Shown: in pieces, positions 48,737 to 60,100 of the stretch | Numbering within the stretch: position 1 is the stretch's first letter | Layout of the letters: each line of letters begins with the position of its first letter | Assembly: GCA_030248215.1 (NCBI GenBank) | Contig: JASANG010003208.1 | Span: 1 to 64,000, forward strand | Origin: Enoplolaimus lenunculus | Taxonomy: Eukaryota; Nematoda; Enoplea; Enoplida; Thoracostomopsidae | Reading direction: 5' to 3' | DNA: 64,000 bases | Notes under the pieces: model-generated | Seen by the model: the letters and a program-made list of their open reading frames with translations, nothing else | The model's database searches: none | What the model was told of the DNA's origin: nothing | Program-made: the position numbers and the translations under genes

Positions 48737-48938
48737 ACCAATGTAAAGAACAGGGGCGGGACAGTATTATAAGCACATTCCTAAGCCTAATCCTAAGCCT
48801 AAGCCTAAGTGTAAGAATGAGTTTATTCCTAAGCCTAAGCCTAAGTCTAAGCCAAGCAAAGAAATTAGGCTAAAGCTTAAGCTTACTCTTTTCTAGTCCC
48901 ACAGAAAAACGTTCCGCCGCTGATCTTTACATGGGCCC
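48737..48938 (+). mobile_element. TTAGGC-core MITE, family A, in the left arm
   Basis: ACCAATGTAAAGAACAGGGG at the left and GATCTTTACATGGGCC at the right, with CCTAAG hexamers and a GTAAGAATGAGTTTATTCC spacer. Mirror copy at 51712-51899. Confidence 0.8.
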
Positions 48939-49108
48939 CAGTTAGGGAGAACAATGTAACCGGCCATAGAATATTTTGCTATGTTCAATTTAGAAAACAA
49001 TAAAATTTTTCACCGTTCACTTGCAGTGCTTAAAAGATCAGCCCATGTGCGTTTTACAATCGTAATTATTTTTTTCAGTTCACATCTGCTTATCTGATGA
49101 TATACTGC

Positions 49109-49328
49109 GGCCCATGAAAAGATCAGGGTCGGAACGTTGTTCTGTGGGACTAGAATAGAGTAAGCTTACGCTTTAGACAAAATTTTTCGCTTGGCTTGAG
49201 TTTAGGCTCAGACTTAGGCTTAGGTATCGGCTCATTCTTACGCTTAGGCTTAGGCTTAGGCTAAGGTTTCGGCTTAGGCTTAGGAATATGCTTATAGAAC
49301 TGTTCCGCCCCGGTTCTTTACATTGGCC
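49109..49328 (-). mobile_element. TTAGGC-core MITE, family A, in the left arm
   Basis: GGCCCATGAAAAGATCAGGG to CCGGTTCTTTACATTGGCC-like ends; the TTAGGC arrays read in the plus direction. Mirror copy at 51340-51551. Confidence 0.8.
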
Positions 49329-49427
49329 TAAACTTCTAAAGAGATTGCATAGCCTATTTTAAGCAATTTTAAATTATCAATAGATTGCATGCAGCATCTC
49401 ATATAGTTACGCTGCAGTCACTCCCTA

Positions 49428-49582
49428 TGAGTTGCGCTATACATAGACACGAGTCAGCGGACGTCGTCTCACCCGTGCGACGCGGCGTGTCAATTTAAAA
49501 ATTAATTCTGTGACACGACTCGTCGCACGCTCGCAGCGGAATCAGACGACACGGAGCACACAGTCAAGTATAGCACAACCCT
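49428..49582. mobile_element. CG-rich foldback with TTGCGCTAT...ATAGCACAA ends
   Basis: AGTTGCGCTATACATAG faces GTATAGCACAACCC; the centre is full of CGTC/GACG words. The mirror copy lies near 51113-51243, and a further member at 54347-54563. Confidence 0.6.
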
Positions 49583-51339
49583 AAAAACTTAAAGTTCTTT
49601 TCATTTCAGATATAGTAATTCAGAATAGTAGATACAAAAATAATACGTTCAAACACAAAAAACATACACATATTATATATTGCTGACTAAAATATAATAC
49701 TATTTTTCAGTAAACCAGTAAATATAATAATCGCACAACTGACAGTAACACCACAAAACAGATAAATATGTCAAAATTTACCAACTGCGGCGCAGCTTAA
49801 AATTTAAGTCCAAATGCCAGGGTTCACAACTTTCGTCATGTGATGGGTTTGAAATATGTTCCTCAACCTTGTTTATAGCCAAACACCAAATCTACTTTAG
49901 ATGTTTACACTATGTTGAAAATTGCAGCCAGCGACGCCGGAAGCAAATTAATATTGGGGAGGCACAATGGTATCTAAAATGGTCGAGTGCTAAAGTGTGT
50001 TGTTTTGTCAAAATCATATTGTTTTGCGAAAAATATATGACAAACAAGATGTTCCAGTAAAATGGTGTATTCATTTTAACTCTACAGTAACCGCTAAAGT
50101 TTTTTTCCGCTTTTCAACCTAGGCAAAGACAATATTGCGCTGTGCCCCACAACCTAACATTCGGAGGCTTCCTCCCGAATCTACATTGGGCGGAAGGCCG
50201 CCAATTCCCCCAGATCCCGCCTATGATTCAGCGCCTTATAGTTTTTATTCTGTATAAGTACGCATAGAATTGCGTTAATATTAATTATATGGTTATATGA
50301 ATACTTGTTTATGTTGGAAAGTGCAAAAATAGTATATGGGGCGCTCAGCGTTAATAATATAGATTATATCAATTAGTAATATCTTTATATTTTACATGCT
50401 TACATGCTAAAATATAGCAAATGAATCTTTTGTTCATTACAAGTGATGGAGATATTTTGCTATAGGGGAAAAGGGGGGGGATTTTAATTGAAAAAATTGT
50501 TATATAGCCAAAATTTAAAAAAATTGCGTACTTATAAATAAAAATATAGGTCAGGCGCGATCTGGGCACTGGCGGTCCGCAATGTTCAATGTAGGCAGCC
50601 CTCCGAAATTAGGTTCCCCATATTCTTCTAGTTGAAAAGGAAAACTTAGCGGTTACTGTAGAGAAATGAATACACATTTTATGACATTTGTTTGTCTTTC
50701 GCAAAAAATATGATTTTGACACACACACTTTAGCACTGACCTTTAGAATTGTGCTCCTATTATTTTGTCCGGCTGGCTAATTTTCAATAATGTAAACATC
50801 TAAAGTAGATTTGGTGTTTGGTATAAAGGTTGAGGAACATATTTCAAACCACATGAGAAAGTTGGAACCCTGGCATTTGGACTTAAATTTTAACTGCGCC
50901 GCAGTTGGTAAATTTTACATATTTATCTGTTTTGTGGGTGTTACTGTCAGTTGTGCGATTATTATATTTACTGGTTTCTGAAAAATAGTATTATATTTTA
51001 GTCAGCAATATATAATATGTGTATGTTTTTTGTGTTTGAAGTATTATTTTGTATTACTATTCTGAATTATATATCTGAAATGAAAAGAACTTTAAGTTTT
51101 TAGGGTTGTGCTGTACTTGACTGTGTGCCCCTGTTGTTGATGGCCGCTGCGAGGTACGACGAGTGGTCCAGAATTATTTTTAATTGACACGCCGCGACGA
51201 CGGTCAGACGACGTCCGCCACTTGGTCTGTATAGCGCAACTCATAGGGTGTGTGCAGCGTAACTATATGAGATGCTGCATGCAATCTATTGATAATTTAA
51301 AATTGCTTAAAATAGGCTATGCAATTCTTTAGAAGTTTA

Positions 51340-51551
51340 GGCCAATGAAGACCGGGGCGGACAGTTCTATAGCATATTCCTAAGCCTAAGCCGAAGCCTT
51401 AGCCTAAGCCTAAGCCTAAGCGTAAGAATAGCCGATACCTAAGCCTAAGTCTGAGCCTAAATCAAGCCAAGCGAAAATTTTGTCTAAAGCGTAAGCTTAC
51501 TATTCTAGTCCCCACAGAACAACGTTCCGACCCTGATCTTTTCATGGGCCC
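51340..51551 (+). mobile_element. TTAGGC-core MITE, family A, in the right arm
   Basis: Reverse-complement counterpart of 49109-49328, starting GGCCAATGAAGACCGGGGCG and ending CTTTTCATGGGCC. Confidence 0.75.
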
Positions 51552-51711
51552 AGTATATCATCAGATAAGCAGATGTGAACTGAAAAATAATTACGATTGT
51601 AAAGCACATGGGTGATCTTTTAAGCACTGCAAGTGAACGGTGAAAAATTTTATTGTTTTCTAAATTGAACATAGCAAAATATTCTATGCCGTACATTGTT
51701 CTCCCTAACTG

Positions 51712-51899
51712 GGGCCCATGTAAGAGATAGCGGCGGAACGTTTTTTGTGGGACTAGAAAGAGTAAGTTAAGCTTTAGCCTAATTTCTTTGCTTGGCTTAG
51801 ACTTAGGCTTAGCTTAGGAATAAATCATTCTTACACTTACTTAGGCTTAGTTAGGCTTAGGAATGTGCTTATAATACTGTCCCGCCCCTGTTACATTGG
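51712..51899 (-). mobile_element. TTAGGC-core MITE, family A, in the right arm
   Basis: Reverse-complement counterpart of 48737-48938, starting GGGGCCCATGTAAGAGATAG and ending CCCCTGTTACATTGG. Confidence 0.7.
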
Positions 51900-52165
51900 T
51901 ACTAACTCGTCGATTAAGAATATATGAAGCTTTAAAGTAAAATTTTACCTCCAGAAGTGTATTTATTTAGTAATGTATTCTTTGCTTATCTTGCGTATGG
52001 TTATGTGTATATATGCACTCCGGCTTTAGGGCGGCATTATAATATTTTTTTGACTCTTTATTTGTATTAGCTTGCTGTACGTGGCTATGATTTACTATAC
52101 CTTGTTTTTTCGTAAATATCAGAATAGTGACAAGGATAATTCACGTTTTTCAAGAGGGAGAGTGA

Positions 52166-52973
52166 GGCACAAAAAACATACACATATTATATATTGCTGA
52201 CTAAAAATATAATACTATTTTTCAGTAAACCAGTGAAATATAATAATCGCACAACTGACAGTAACACCACAAAACAGATAAATATGTCAAAATTTACCAA
52301 CTGGCGGCGCAGCTTAAAATTTAAGTCCAAATGCCAGGGTTCACAACTTTCGTCATGTGATGGGTTTGAAATATGTTCCTCAACCTTGTTTATAGCCAAA
52401 CACCAAATCTACTTTGGATGTTTACACTATGTTGAAAATTGCAGCCAGCGACGCCGGAAGCAAATTAATATTGGGGAGGCACAATGGTATCTAAAATGGT
52501 CGAGTGCTAAAGTGTGTTGTTTTGTCAAAATCATATTGTTTTGCGAAAAATATATGACAAACAAGATGTTCCAGTAAAATGGTGTATTCATTTTAACTCT
52601 ACAGTAACCGCTAAAGTTTTTTTCCGCTTTTCAACCTAGGCAAAGACAATATTGCGGCGGCTGTGCCCCACAACCTGAACATTCGGAGGCTGTGCCTCCC
52701 GAATCTGAACATTGGGCGGCAAGTGCCGCCCAATGTCCCCCAGTTCCGGCGCCTATGATTGCAGCGCCTTATAGTTTTTATTCTGTATAAGTACGCATAG
52801 AATTGCGTTAATATTAATTATATGGTTATATGAATACTTGTTCTATGTTGGAACAGTGCCAAAAATACGTATATGGGGCGCTCCAGCGTTAATAATATAG
52901 ATTATATCAATTCAGTAATATCTTTATATTTTACATGCTTACATGCTAAAACTATAGCAAAACTGAATCTTTC
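52166..52973 (+). repeat. Third copy of the inner block of the inverted duplication
   Basis: Same orientation as 49653-50427, and cleaner: where the left arm reads AACATTCGGAGGCTTCC this copy keeps a longer, regular GGAGGCTGTGCCTCC palindrome. It contains a run of such small perfect hairpins (GGGCGGCAAGTGCCGCCC). Likely a mobile element in its own right. Confidence 0.75.
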
Positions 52974-53209
52974 TGGTTCCCAGCTTTAACCAACCGTGAC
53001 TCGGAGATTATTTTGGCTCCAACTCAAAGTGATGAATGAACCAAAAAATTATAACTCGTAAGCAACTCTAAACCAGTTATTTATGGTCGGCAAACCTAAA
53101 TTTTTCCTGCTACAAAGTGTAGTCGTTGCGGATATTATTTCATGTTACTAAAAATGTTTTATCATATTAAAATTGTAATATTAATCGCAAGGTATATGTC
53201 TGAAGACAG

Positions 53210-53645
53210 GGTGCAACAGGAATTCCGGTTCCGGCATTTTTTACTTTCCGGTTCAGGCATTTTTTACCTTCCGGTTGCGGTTCCGCTAAATGTGTACCGG
53301 AATTAAAAATCTCTGTATTGAAATTTGGTAGGTGGAAATTAAGATTATACTAAGAAATACGATTAAAAATTTAATAGATTTCATTAGTATAGTATGCAAA
53401 CCTTCACAATCGCCGAAAATGAATCATCGACGATAGATTTCGCTTCCTTGGATTATGAAAATCTAAAATACAGCAGATAAAGTGAATACCTGTCTCCAAC
53501 TATGGTTATTTCACCAATAATATTGCAAAAAAGAAATTTAAAATTAATTTTTCGGTGACATGTATTTTTCATTTTCCGGTTCCGTTTTCGGTAATTTTTT
53601 CAAATTTCGGTTCCGGTAAATTTTAATTCCGGTTGCACCCTGTCT
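53210..53645. repeat. CCGGTTCCGG-rich repeat with inverted ends
   Basis: Starts AGGGTGCAACAGGAATTCCGG and ends CCGGTTGCACCCTGTC, so the outer ~12 bases are inverted repeats of each other. Inside are many TTCCGGT words. Probably a MITE that collected simple repeats. Confidence 0.55.
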
Positions 53646-53704
53646 ACAGAATATAAAAATTCTGGCAGATTTAAAACTTTAAATCTCAGTGGTACTAATT
53701 TTAT

Positions 53705-53862
53705 GGCCAATGTATAGAACAGGGCAGCAGCAGTAGTATAAGCATATTCGTATGCCTTAAGCCTAAGCCTAAGCGTAAGAATGAGCTCATACATAAACCC
53801 AAGCATACGCCTAAGCATTAGTCTAAAACTTAAGCTTACACTATTGCAGTAGGAACTAAAAA
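53705..53862 (+). mobile_element. TTAGGC-core MITE, family C, 3'-truncated
   Basis: GGCCAATGTATAGAACAGGG at the left, then GCATATTCG, CCTAAGCC words and an AAGAATGAGCTCATAC spacer. No right terminal repeat. Confidence 0.65.
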
Positions 53863-54173
53863 CGATATTCAAATCCATTAACTGTGTCCCCTATAGCCGA
53901 TAAATTTAAATTTTATGATTTCAAATATGATAAAGCTCATTAGCAGATACGCAGCCAGGGCAGCATGCTAGGGGGGAGAAATTTTTGTTAAAGAGGGGTA
54001 TGTAAGGATTATAGACAACCTGTACAGGCGAGAGTTCAAGACTTTGCTCAGAGTGAAAATTTTTCTTGAAGGATTGAGCACCCTTGGCGAACGCCAAAGC
54101 TCCGGATCCGATTATATTTTCTCAAATAACACTCCAACCTGGCCGGATTCAACATTGCAAATAATTTAAGTTT

Positions 54174-57100
54174 CTAAAATCCTTTAGTTTCTTTAGTTTC
54201 TTCAGTTCCATCAACCGCGTTGTAGTCTTCGTCGAATTGTTCGTAGCGAACGTTCGCCTGGTCGACTAAACGCTAAAACATTTAGAAATCGTGTCAAAAA
54301 TACAAAACGCTTTTCGAGTTTTGAAAAATTATTACCATTATTCCTTGGGTTGCGCTATTATTCTTCACACGTCCGTCACCGCTCGTCACCTGTACGACGC
54401 ACGCCGTCCGTCACCATACGTTATATCGTAGGTGAGTTATTTGCGTGCGATACCGCACGGTGACTGACGGCGCCGTACGGGTGACGGACGTCGTCGGACG
54501 GTACCGTGCTGGTGACGGACAGCGCCGGACGTCGCTGCACGTCAAAAAAGTATAGCGCAACCCTTATTCTATAAAAGCTAATAAAGCAAAGCGAAATTTT
54601 TTCTCAAACATTGCTATTATAGTATAATGACAGCCATACCTACGTTCATAAAATGTATATCGTATATCACCATATGAAGTGATATAGGTCTTGTCGCGTC
54701 AACAAATAGCAAACGTTTAGAAAGTTAGTTATATCTTAGAATTTAAAATTTTCCATGCTAAAATTCAAATACACCGTTTTCGCCGTATATACATTTTGAG
54801 AATCTATCATATACAAAAAAGTGGCTATATACAGCTAACAATGCAGCTTTTAGCCGTTTTTGAACATCTCGGTGTCGGTTCGTTATGAAATTCAGAAGTA
54901 TGGATGCACTTGAATTCATGAAAACAGCGGCTCGTGTTACTTTAAGGGGCGTCCAGGTTTCTGGTGGGTCCATAAAAGAGTAGATTTAGATTTTAGATTA
55001 AATTTTTTTAGCTTAGGCTTAAGCTTAGGCTTAGGCTTAGGCTTAGGCTTAGACTTAGGCTTAGGCTTAGGCTTAGGCTTAGGAACACATTTTTGCAACG
55101 CTTAGGCTTACGCTTAGACTTAGGAATACGCTTAATCTACTGTTACGCCCCTTAAAGTAACATTGGCCAAACTGATATGACGGAGAAAATCTAGCAAGTC
55201 CAGAGATTAAGAAGCCAAGTAAACATGACCAACGCGTTACTCAGCCTGAATTGCGCCTAAAACGCAAGTTTTTCTTTGAAATTCCCCGTCGAAGCGGTTT
55301 TATTACGACCCGCAGGTATTCGGGAACCCGTCCCTCGCGGAGTGGGTGGTTACTGCGGTACTACAGCAAATAGAATATACGTTAGAATCCCCGTACGCCT
55401 TGATCAATATAAGGCAACTGTTTTGTAGTCAACGTGCGTAGGAAATGGTTTTAGAAATTTTTTATAACAGTACACAATTAATCATTGAAACACGTTAGTG
55501 TTTACAATATATGTTTCAAGCATCGAGAATGCACGCTTTTTGAAACTTTTGCAGAATGTTCTCTGCAGGAAAGCAGAGCTGGAATGAGGTAACTTACGTA
55601 TAGAATATCCTAATTAGCCGCTTCGACACCATACACAAATTGGACAGCTAAACGTCTCATTTAAGTTGTTATTAAAAATTCGATTTTGTAATTTTTCGAA
55701 AAAACTGTATTACAAATATGTAATTACCATAGCTAGTCGATATTATTGTGTGATGCTAATGACACCGTGCAATAGATTACGTGTCGTTGCGATGTTTGTT
55801 CTACTGAAATTTCTAACTAAGACAGTAATATTTTGTAATAACCTCCCATGCATTATAGCTTAGAACAGGCTGCTTTTTGGTGGATTGCAATGGAGCAAGT
55901 GTACGCTTTAGACATAATTTGTTTAGGATTAGGCGTACGCTTAGGAGTAGTCTTAGCATGAAACCTCACTGTATCCCATGTAAAAGAAAGAAACTAGGTA
56001 AAAGTGCCCCTAAAAGGGACAGATTGTGATATGTTTCGCTTGAAGCATGTAAAAGAGTTTAAACAAGGGGTAGTTAGACCATAGATCAGTAGGTAATGCT
56101 TATACTATTAGCTCCATAACTTATATGAAAATAGTTGTCATCTATATCTTTGACGGCTGTCTTTCAGTGTTAACACGCTTGCGGTCAGTGAAACAAGAAA
56201 CATATGGGCCCAACGAACTTTGATCTGTTAAGCTATAAATTGGCATATGGGCTTTCAAGGCATTCTAAAGTATAACTCTCAACATGCTTTTCGTATAACA
56301 GTCAGTTGCTTTTTAAAAGTTATCTCAATTGAGCGCCAGCAGGACAAGTTCTTTGAAATATTTAGCAACGTTTGAATTGTATTTTCTAGATGAATAGCTT
56401 AAATATGTCACGCACAGAACACAATTTGGAAAAGTTTCTCGACTTCACATCATCAAATTGTCATGGTAAAGATAGCTAAAATAGTCGAGCACGTATGCGT
56501 GACATTTTTTTATTCGATAATTAATATACGCAATTTGTAATCTTGCAATATTGAAATATTTACTAATCAAGTTTTAGAAACATAATATTTTAAAACTCAA
56601 AAAATGTTCTCTTCCAATGAAGAATGCTAGACTAGATCACTTATAAACTGAACGTTGTAAAACCTAACAAACGCTAAAATTAAGCTGATATGTGATGTCC
56701 GCTGGGCCCATATGTTTCTTGTTTCACTGACCGCAAGCGTGTTAACACTGAAAGACAGCCGTCAAAGTTATAGATGACAACTATTTTCATAGAAGTTATG
56801 GGGCTAATATTATAAGCATTACCTACTGATCTATGGTCTAACTACCCCTTGTTTAAACTCTTTTACATGCTTCAAGCGAAACATATCACAATCTGTCCCT
56901 TTTAGGGGCACTTTTACCTAGTATCATATCATCGTTAGTGTTAGATCTTGTATAGTACCATAGCTTACACATAGCGGATATTTTTCAGTACCAACAGTTG
57001 CACTAATTGTTTTAAAACAGAATAACCGAAAAGCAGGTATGCATACTATGCCCCATAGCCAGCTCACGTTGTTAAGTGAGGCTAAATATTTTCCAGGAGG

Positions 57101-60100
57101 AGAATTCAAGGGTTTTTAATGACTTACAAGCAGAGTTGAAAATTTTCCAGGGGGGGCCCAAATTTTTAAAAGGGGGGGACTCGCTCACGCCCCCCCCTGG
57201 TCCTACCCCCTTGACGACGTGCCCGTATGCGTAAATCTTACCTCTTTTTCTGCGTTTAATTGCGGCGGATTTCTAAATATGTACAGGAACGGAGCGTAAA
57301 TAAAGCTGATTGCACCGATGACGTAAAGCATCCTGAAATAAAGTTATAACCGTTTCTGGTATGATTCTATTTTGAAATTTCTCAGTATGCATTTGTATAT
57401 TTGATTGCAAGTACACAGTTTGCAGTTTTAATTGCTCATAGTATACTCTATACGAGAAAGTAGTCAAACATTTCAATACGATGAACGATAGCTTACAGAA
57501 ATTCAATCATAGTCGCTTTAGGCAAAACTTAAGATGATGTATTCACCGGGACTTTGAGAGTCAAACCGTAGTACAAATTTAAACTTGCATGTAGGTAAAT
57601 GTTACGAAACGCAAAAATCGCAAGCTAGGGACCTTATGATTTTATCAGCAAAAAATTTTCTTACAGAAAAAATTGCATGTTAGGCACCTTATGGTTTTTT
57701 CATCAAAAATTTTCTAAGCGGAAAAATTGTAAGGTTTTATCACATTAAAGTTTCTGAGGGTAAAAAATTGTATTTTTTATCAAAAAAATTTCGGGGGGGG
57801 CGGAATTGTAAGGTTGGGATCTTACAGTTTTATCGTAAAAATTCAGTATCCGCTAGTGTCTCCGGTCTAGGCTTAGGGTAACGTTTGTACTAAGATCCTA
57901 AACCGAACCATCAATATTTATTGGGAATGTGTACAAGAGCTGTTATTGTTCGCTTACTTGCTAAAGCCAAGATAGCTAACAAGCGGCGCGCCACAGTAAG
58001 GGCCTGAAAACATTTTCGATACAGATTTGACAACGGTACAAGCAGGGGCAGTGCGATAAAAGTAGCTGTTCCATCGCTAATTAAGACAGTTTTGAAGAAA
58101 GGTAAATTCCGCAACTTAACAAGAAATAAGATGACGAATGTTTTACATTGATGAACGTACCAGTAGTATATATAAGCATATTCCTATGCCTAAGCCTAAA
58201 CCCAATGATCAGCGCAAGAATAAGCCTATAACTCGGCCGAAGCTTAAAGGCTTTGTTGAAGTTCATTTTATGTCAACATTTTAAATTTCAAACTAATCAG
58301 GTTTACAGCAGGCCCATGTTACTTTAAGGGCCGCCCAGGTTTCTGGTGGGTCCATATAAGAGCAGGTTTAGATTCTAGATTACATTTTTTGCTTAGGCTT
58401 AGGCTCAGGTTTACAGCAGGCCCATGTTACTTTAAGGGCCGCCTAGGTTTCTGGTGGGTCCATAAAAGAGTAGGTTTAGATTCTAAATTTCATTTTTTGC
58501 TTAGGCTTAGGCTTAGGCTAAGGCTTAGGCTTAGGAACACATTTTTGCAACGCTTAGGCTTAGGCTTACTCGTGGGAACACAATATTTGCAACGCTTAGG
58601 CTTTAAGGCTTAGGAATACGCTTAACCGACTATTACGCCCCTTAAAGTAACATTGGCTCATGAGAAGGTAAACGAAACTAAACGCAGTTCAGAGCAGAAT
58701 GGTTAAAATCTGAATTACTGCATAATTTTTAACGTTTCCATTTTCAATACACTGGCACTAGCGGATCCCGAGGGGGGCGCGGGGAGAAGGGTGTACGCCC
58801 GTCCCGTCAGAATTTTTTTGTGATAAAATGGTAAGATCCCCACCTTACAATTTTTTCCTCTCAAAAATTTTTTGTGAATAAATGACAAGGTCCCCCATAC
58901 CATACAATTTTCCCCCTCAGAAAATGTTTTGGTGATAAAATTATAAGGTCTCTCTATACAGTGAAAATTGCGTTTCATAACATTTGCCAGGCCACCACCC
59001 TCCCCGTCAGAAATTTCTAGATCCGCGTTTAAACAATGGTATAGAATTTCCATTTTTATGAAGGTTCCAGGTTAAGTATCCGAAGCGAAATGGCTAACAC
59101 AACACGTAAATTATGGTTAAAAATTAATTTTTACCAACGGAAACTGAAAACTATTCTACGTTGATTCGCTGATGAGTTTTCAAACGACAGCATGCAGCTT
59201 GGAACCAATGTTACTTTGAGGGAAGTAACAGTAACAGAATTTTGAGTTGATTCAATGCATTATGAGTTAACTAACCAACTCACCCAAAGTCAACTCAACT
59301 CAAAGTGAGAATCAACTCAACTCAGAATGAGTTAATGTTTATTGATATTAATTCAGAAATAACTAAGTCGCTATCTGAATTGATTAATCAACTCATTGGA
59401 ATTTACAGTGTAGCGTAGCAAAAACGTATTCCTAAGCCTAAAACCTAAGCCTAAGCCTAAGCAAAAAAGTGAAGTGTAGAATGTAAGCTTACTCTTTTAC
59501 ATACCCATCAGAAACCGGGACGGCGTTAAAAGTAACATGGATCCAACTTGGCATCAGTTCCGTGGCACAAAACGCTCACTCTACGCCATTTTTACGGGGA
59601 AACGGGTAGTTGACGCTTAAAAGGTAGAATTCGTATGGTTCAAAAAGCCTAAAATGGACAAGTTTACAATGATTTGAACGTGTGAAATTGAAAGAATCGC
59701 TAACTTTGACACCCCACCCCAAAAATACGGGTGCTAGGTTAAAAAACGCAACGCGTGCTGTGTATAGTCGTTTGCGTACAGAATGTACCCAGTTGCATAC
59801 TCTTGTTTAAGGATTGATCATCCACACTGATGGTTACCTATTGCAAACGCGAGACAAAATGCTGCGTCCGCAATCGCATAAATGCTTCCATAGGCACCGG
59901 CGTGCCTTAGATCAACCAAATATCCCATTTGAGGGAACATAGATGCATCGATCATACCTGAAATTGGCAATTTTTTAAGCAGAACCAGGTATTTTAATAC
60001 TGTCGATTGTACATTTTCCGTCCAAATTTACGCTTACATTCAGGCGCAGGCTTAGATTTAAGAAAATGTTTAAGCCTAAATGAATTTGCTTTTACCTAAA

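Larger units (their letters stand above)
48640..50300 (+). repeat. Left arm of a large inverted duplication
   Basis: Its reverse complement matches 50470-51985 through several unrelated modules in the same order: unique-looking flank, a family A MITE, spacer, a second family A MITE, a CG-rich foldback and an AT-rich block. The arms differ mostly by single-base gaps. Confidence 0.85.
50470..51985 (-). repeat. Right arm of a large inverted duplication
   Basis: Mirror image of 48640-50300, for example TATATCATCAGATAAGCAGA here against TCTGCTTATCTGATGATATA there. Similarity ends near 51985. Spacer about 50300-50470. Confidence 0.85.
44933..54173. other. Gene-free region between the receptor and transporter genes
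   Basis: No exon of a known gene was recognised on either strand. The stretch is mostly MITEs and a large inverted duplication; open frames in it fall in repeats. Confidence 0.6.

Noticed and set aside
49869-50060. 63-codon frame found again at 52194-52577
   Set aside because: Same repeat in two copies; no homology to a protein and the surrounding block is a dispersed repeat.
55015-55085. TTAGGC array as an interstitial telomere
   Set aside because: It is enclosed by terminal inverted repeats of a MITE and interrupted by family spacers, so it is better explained as element core.
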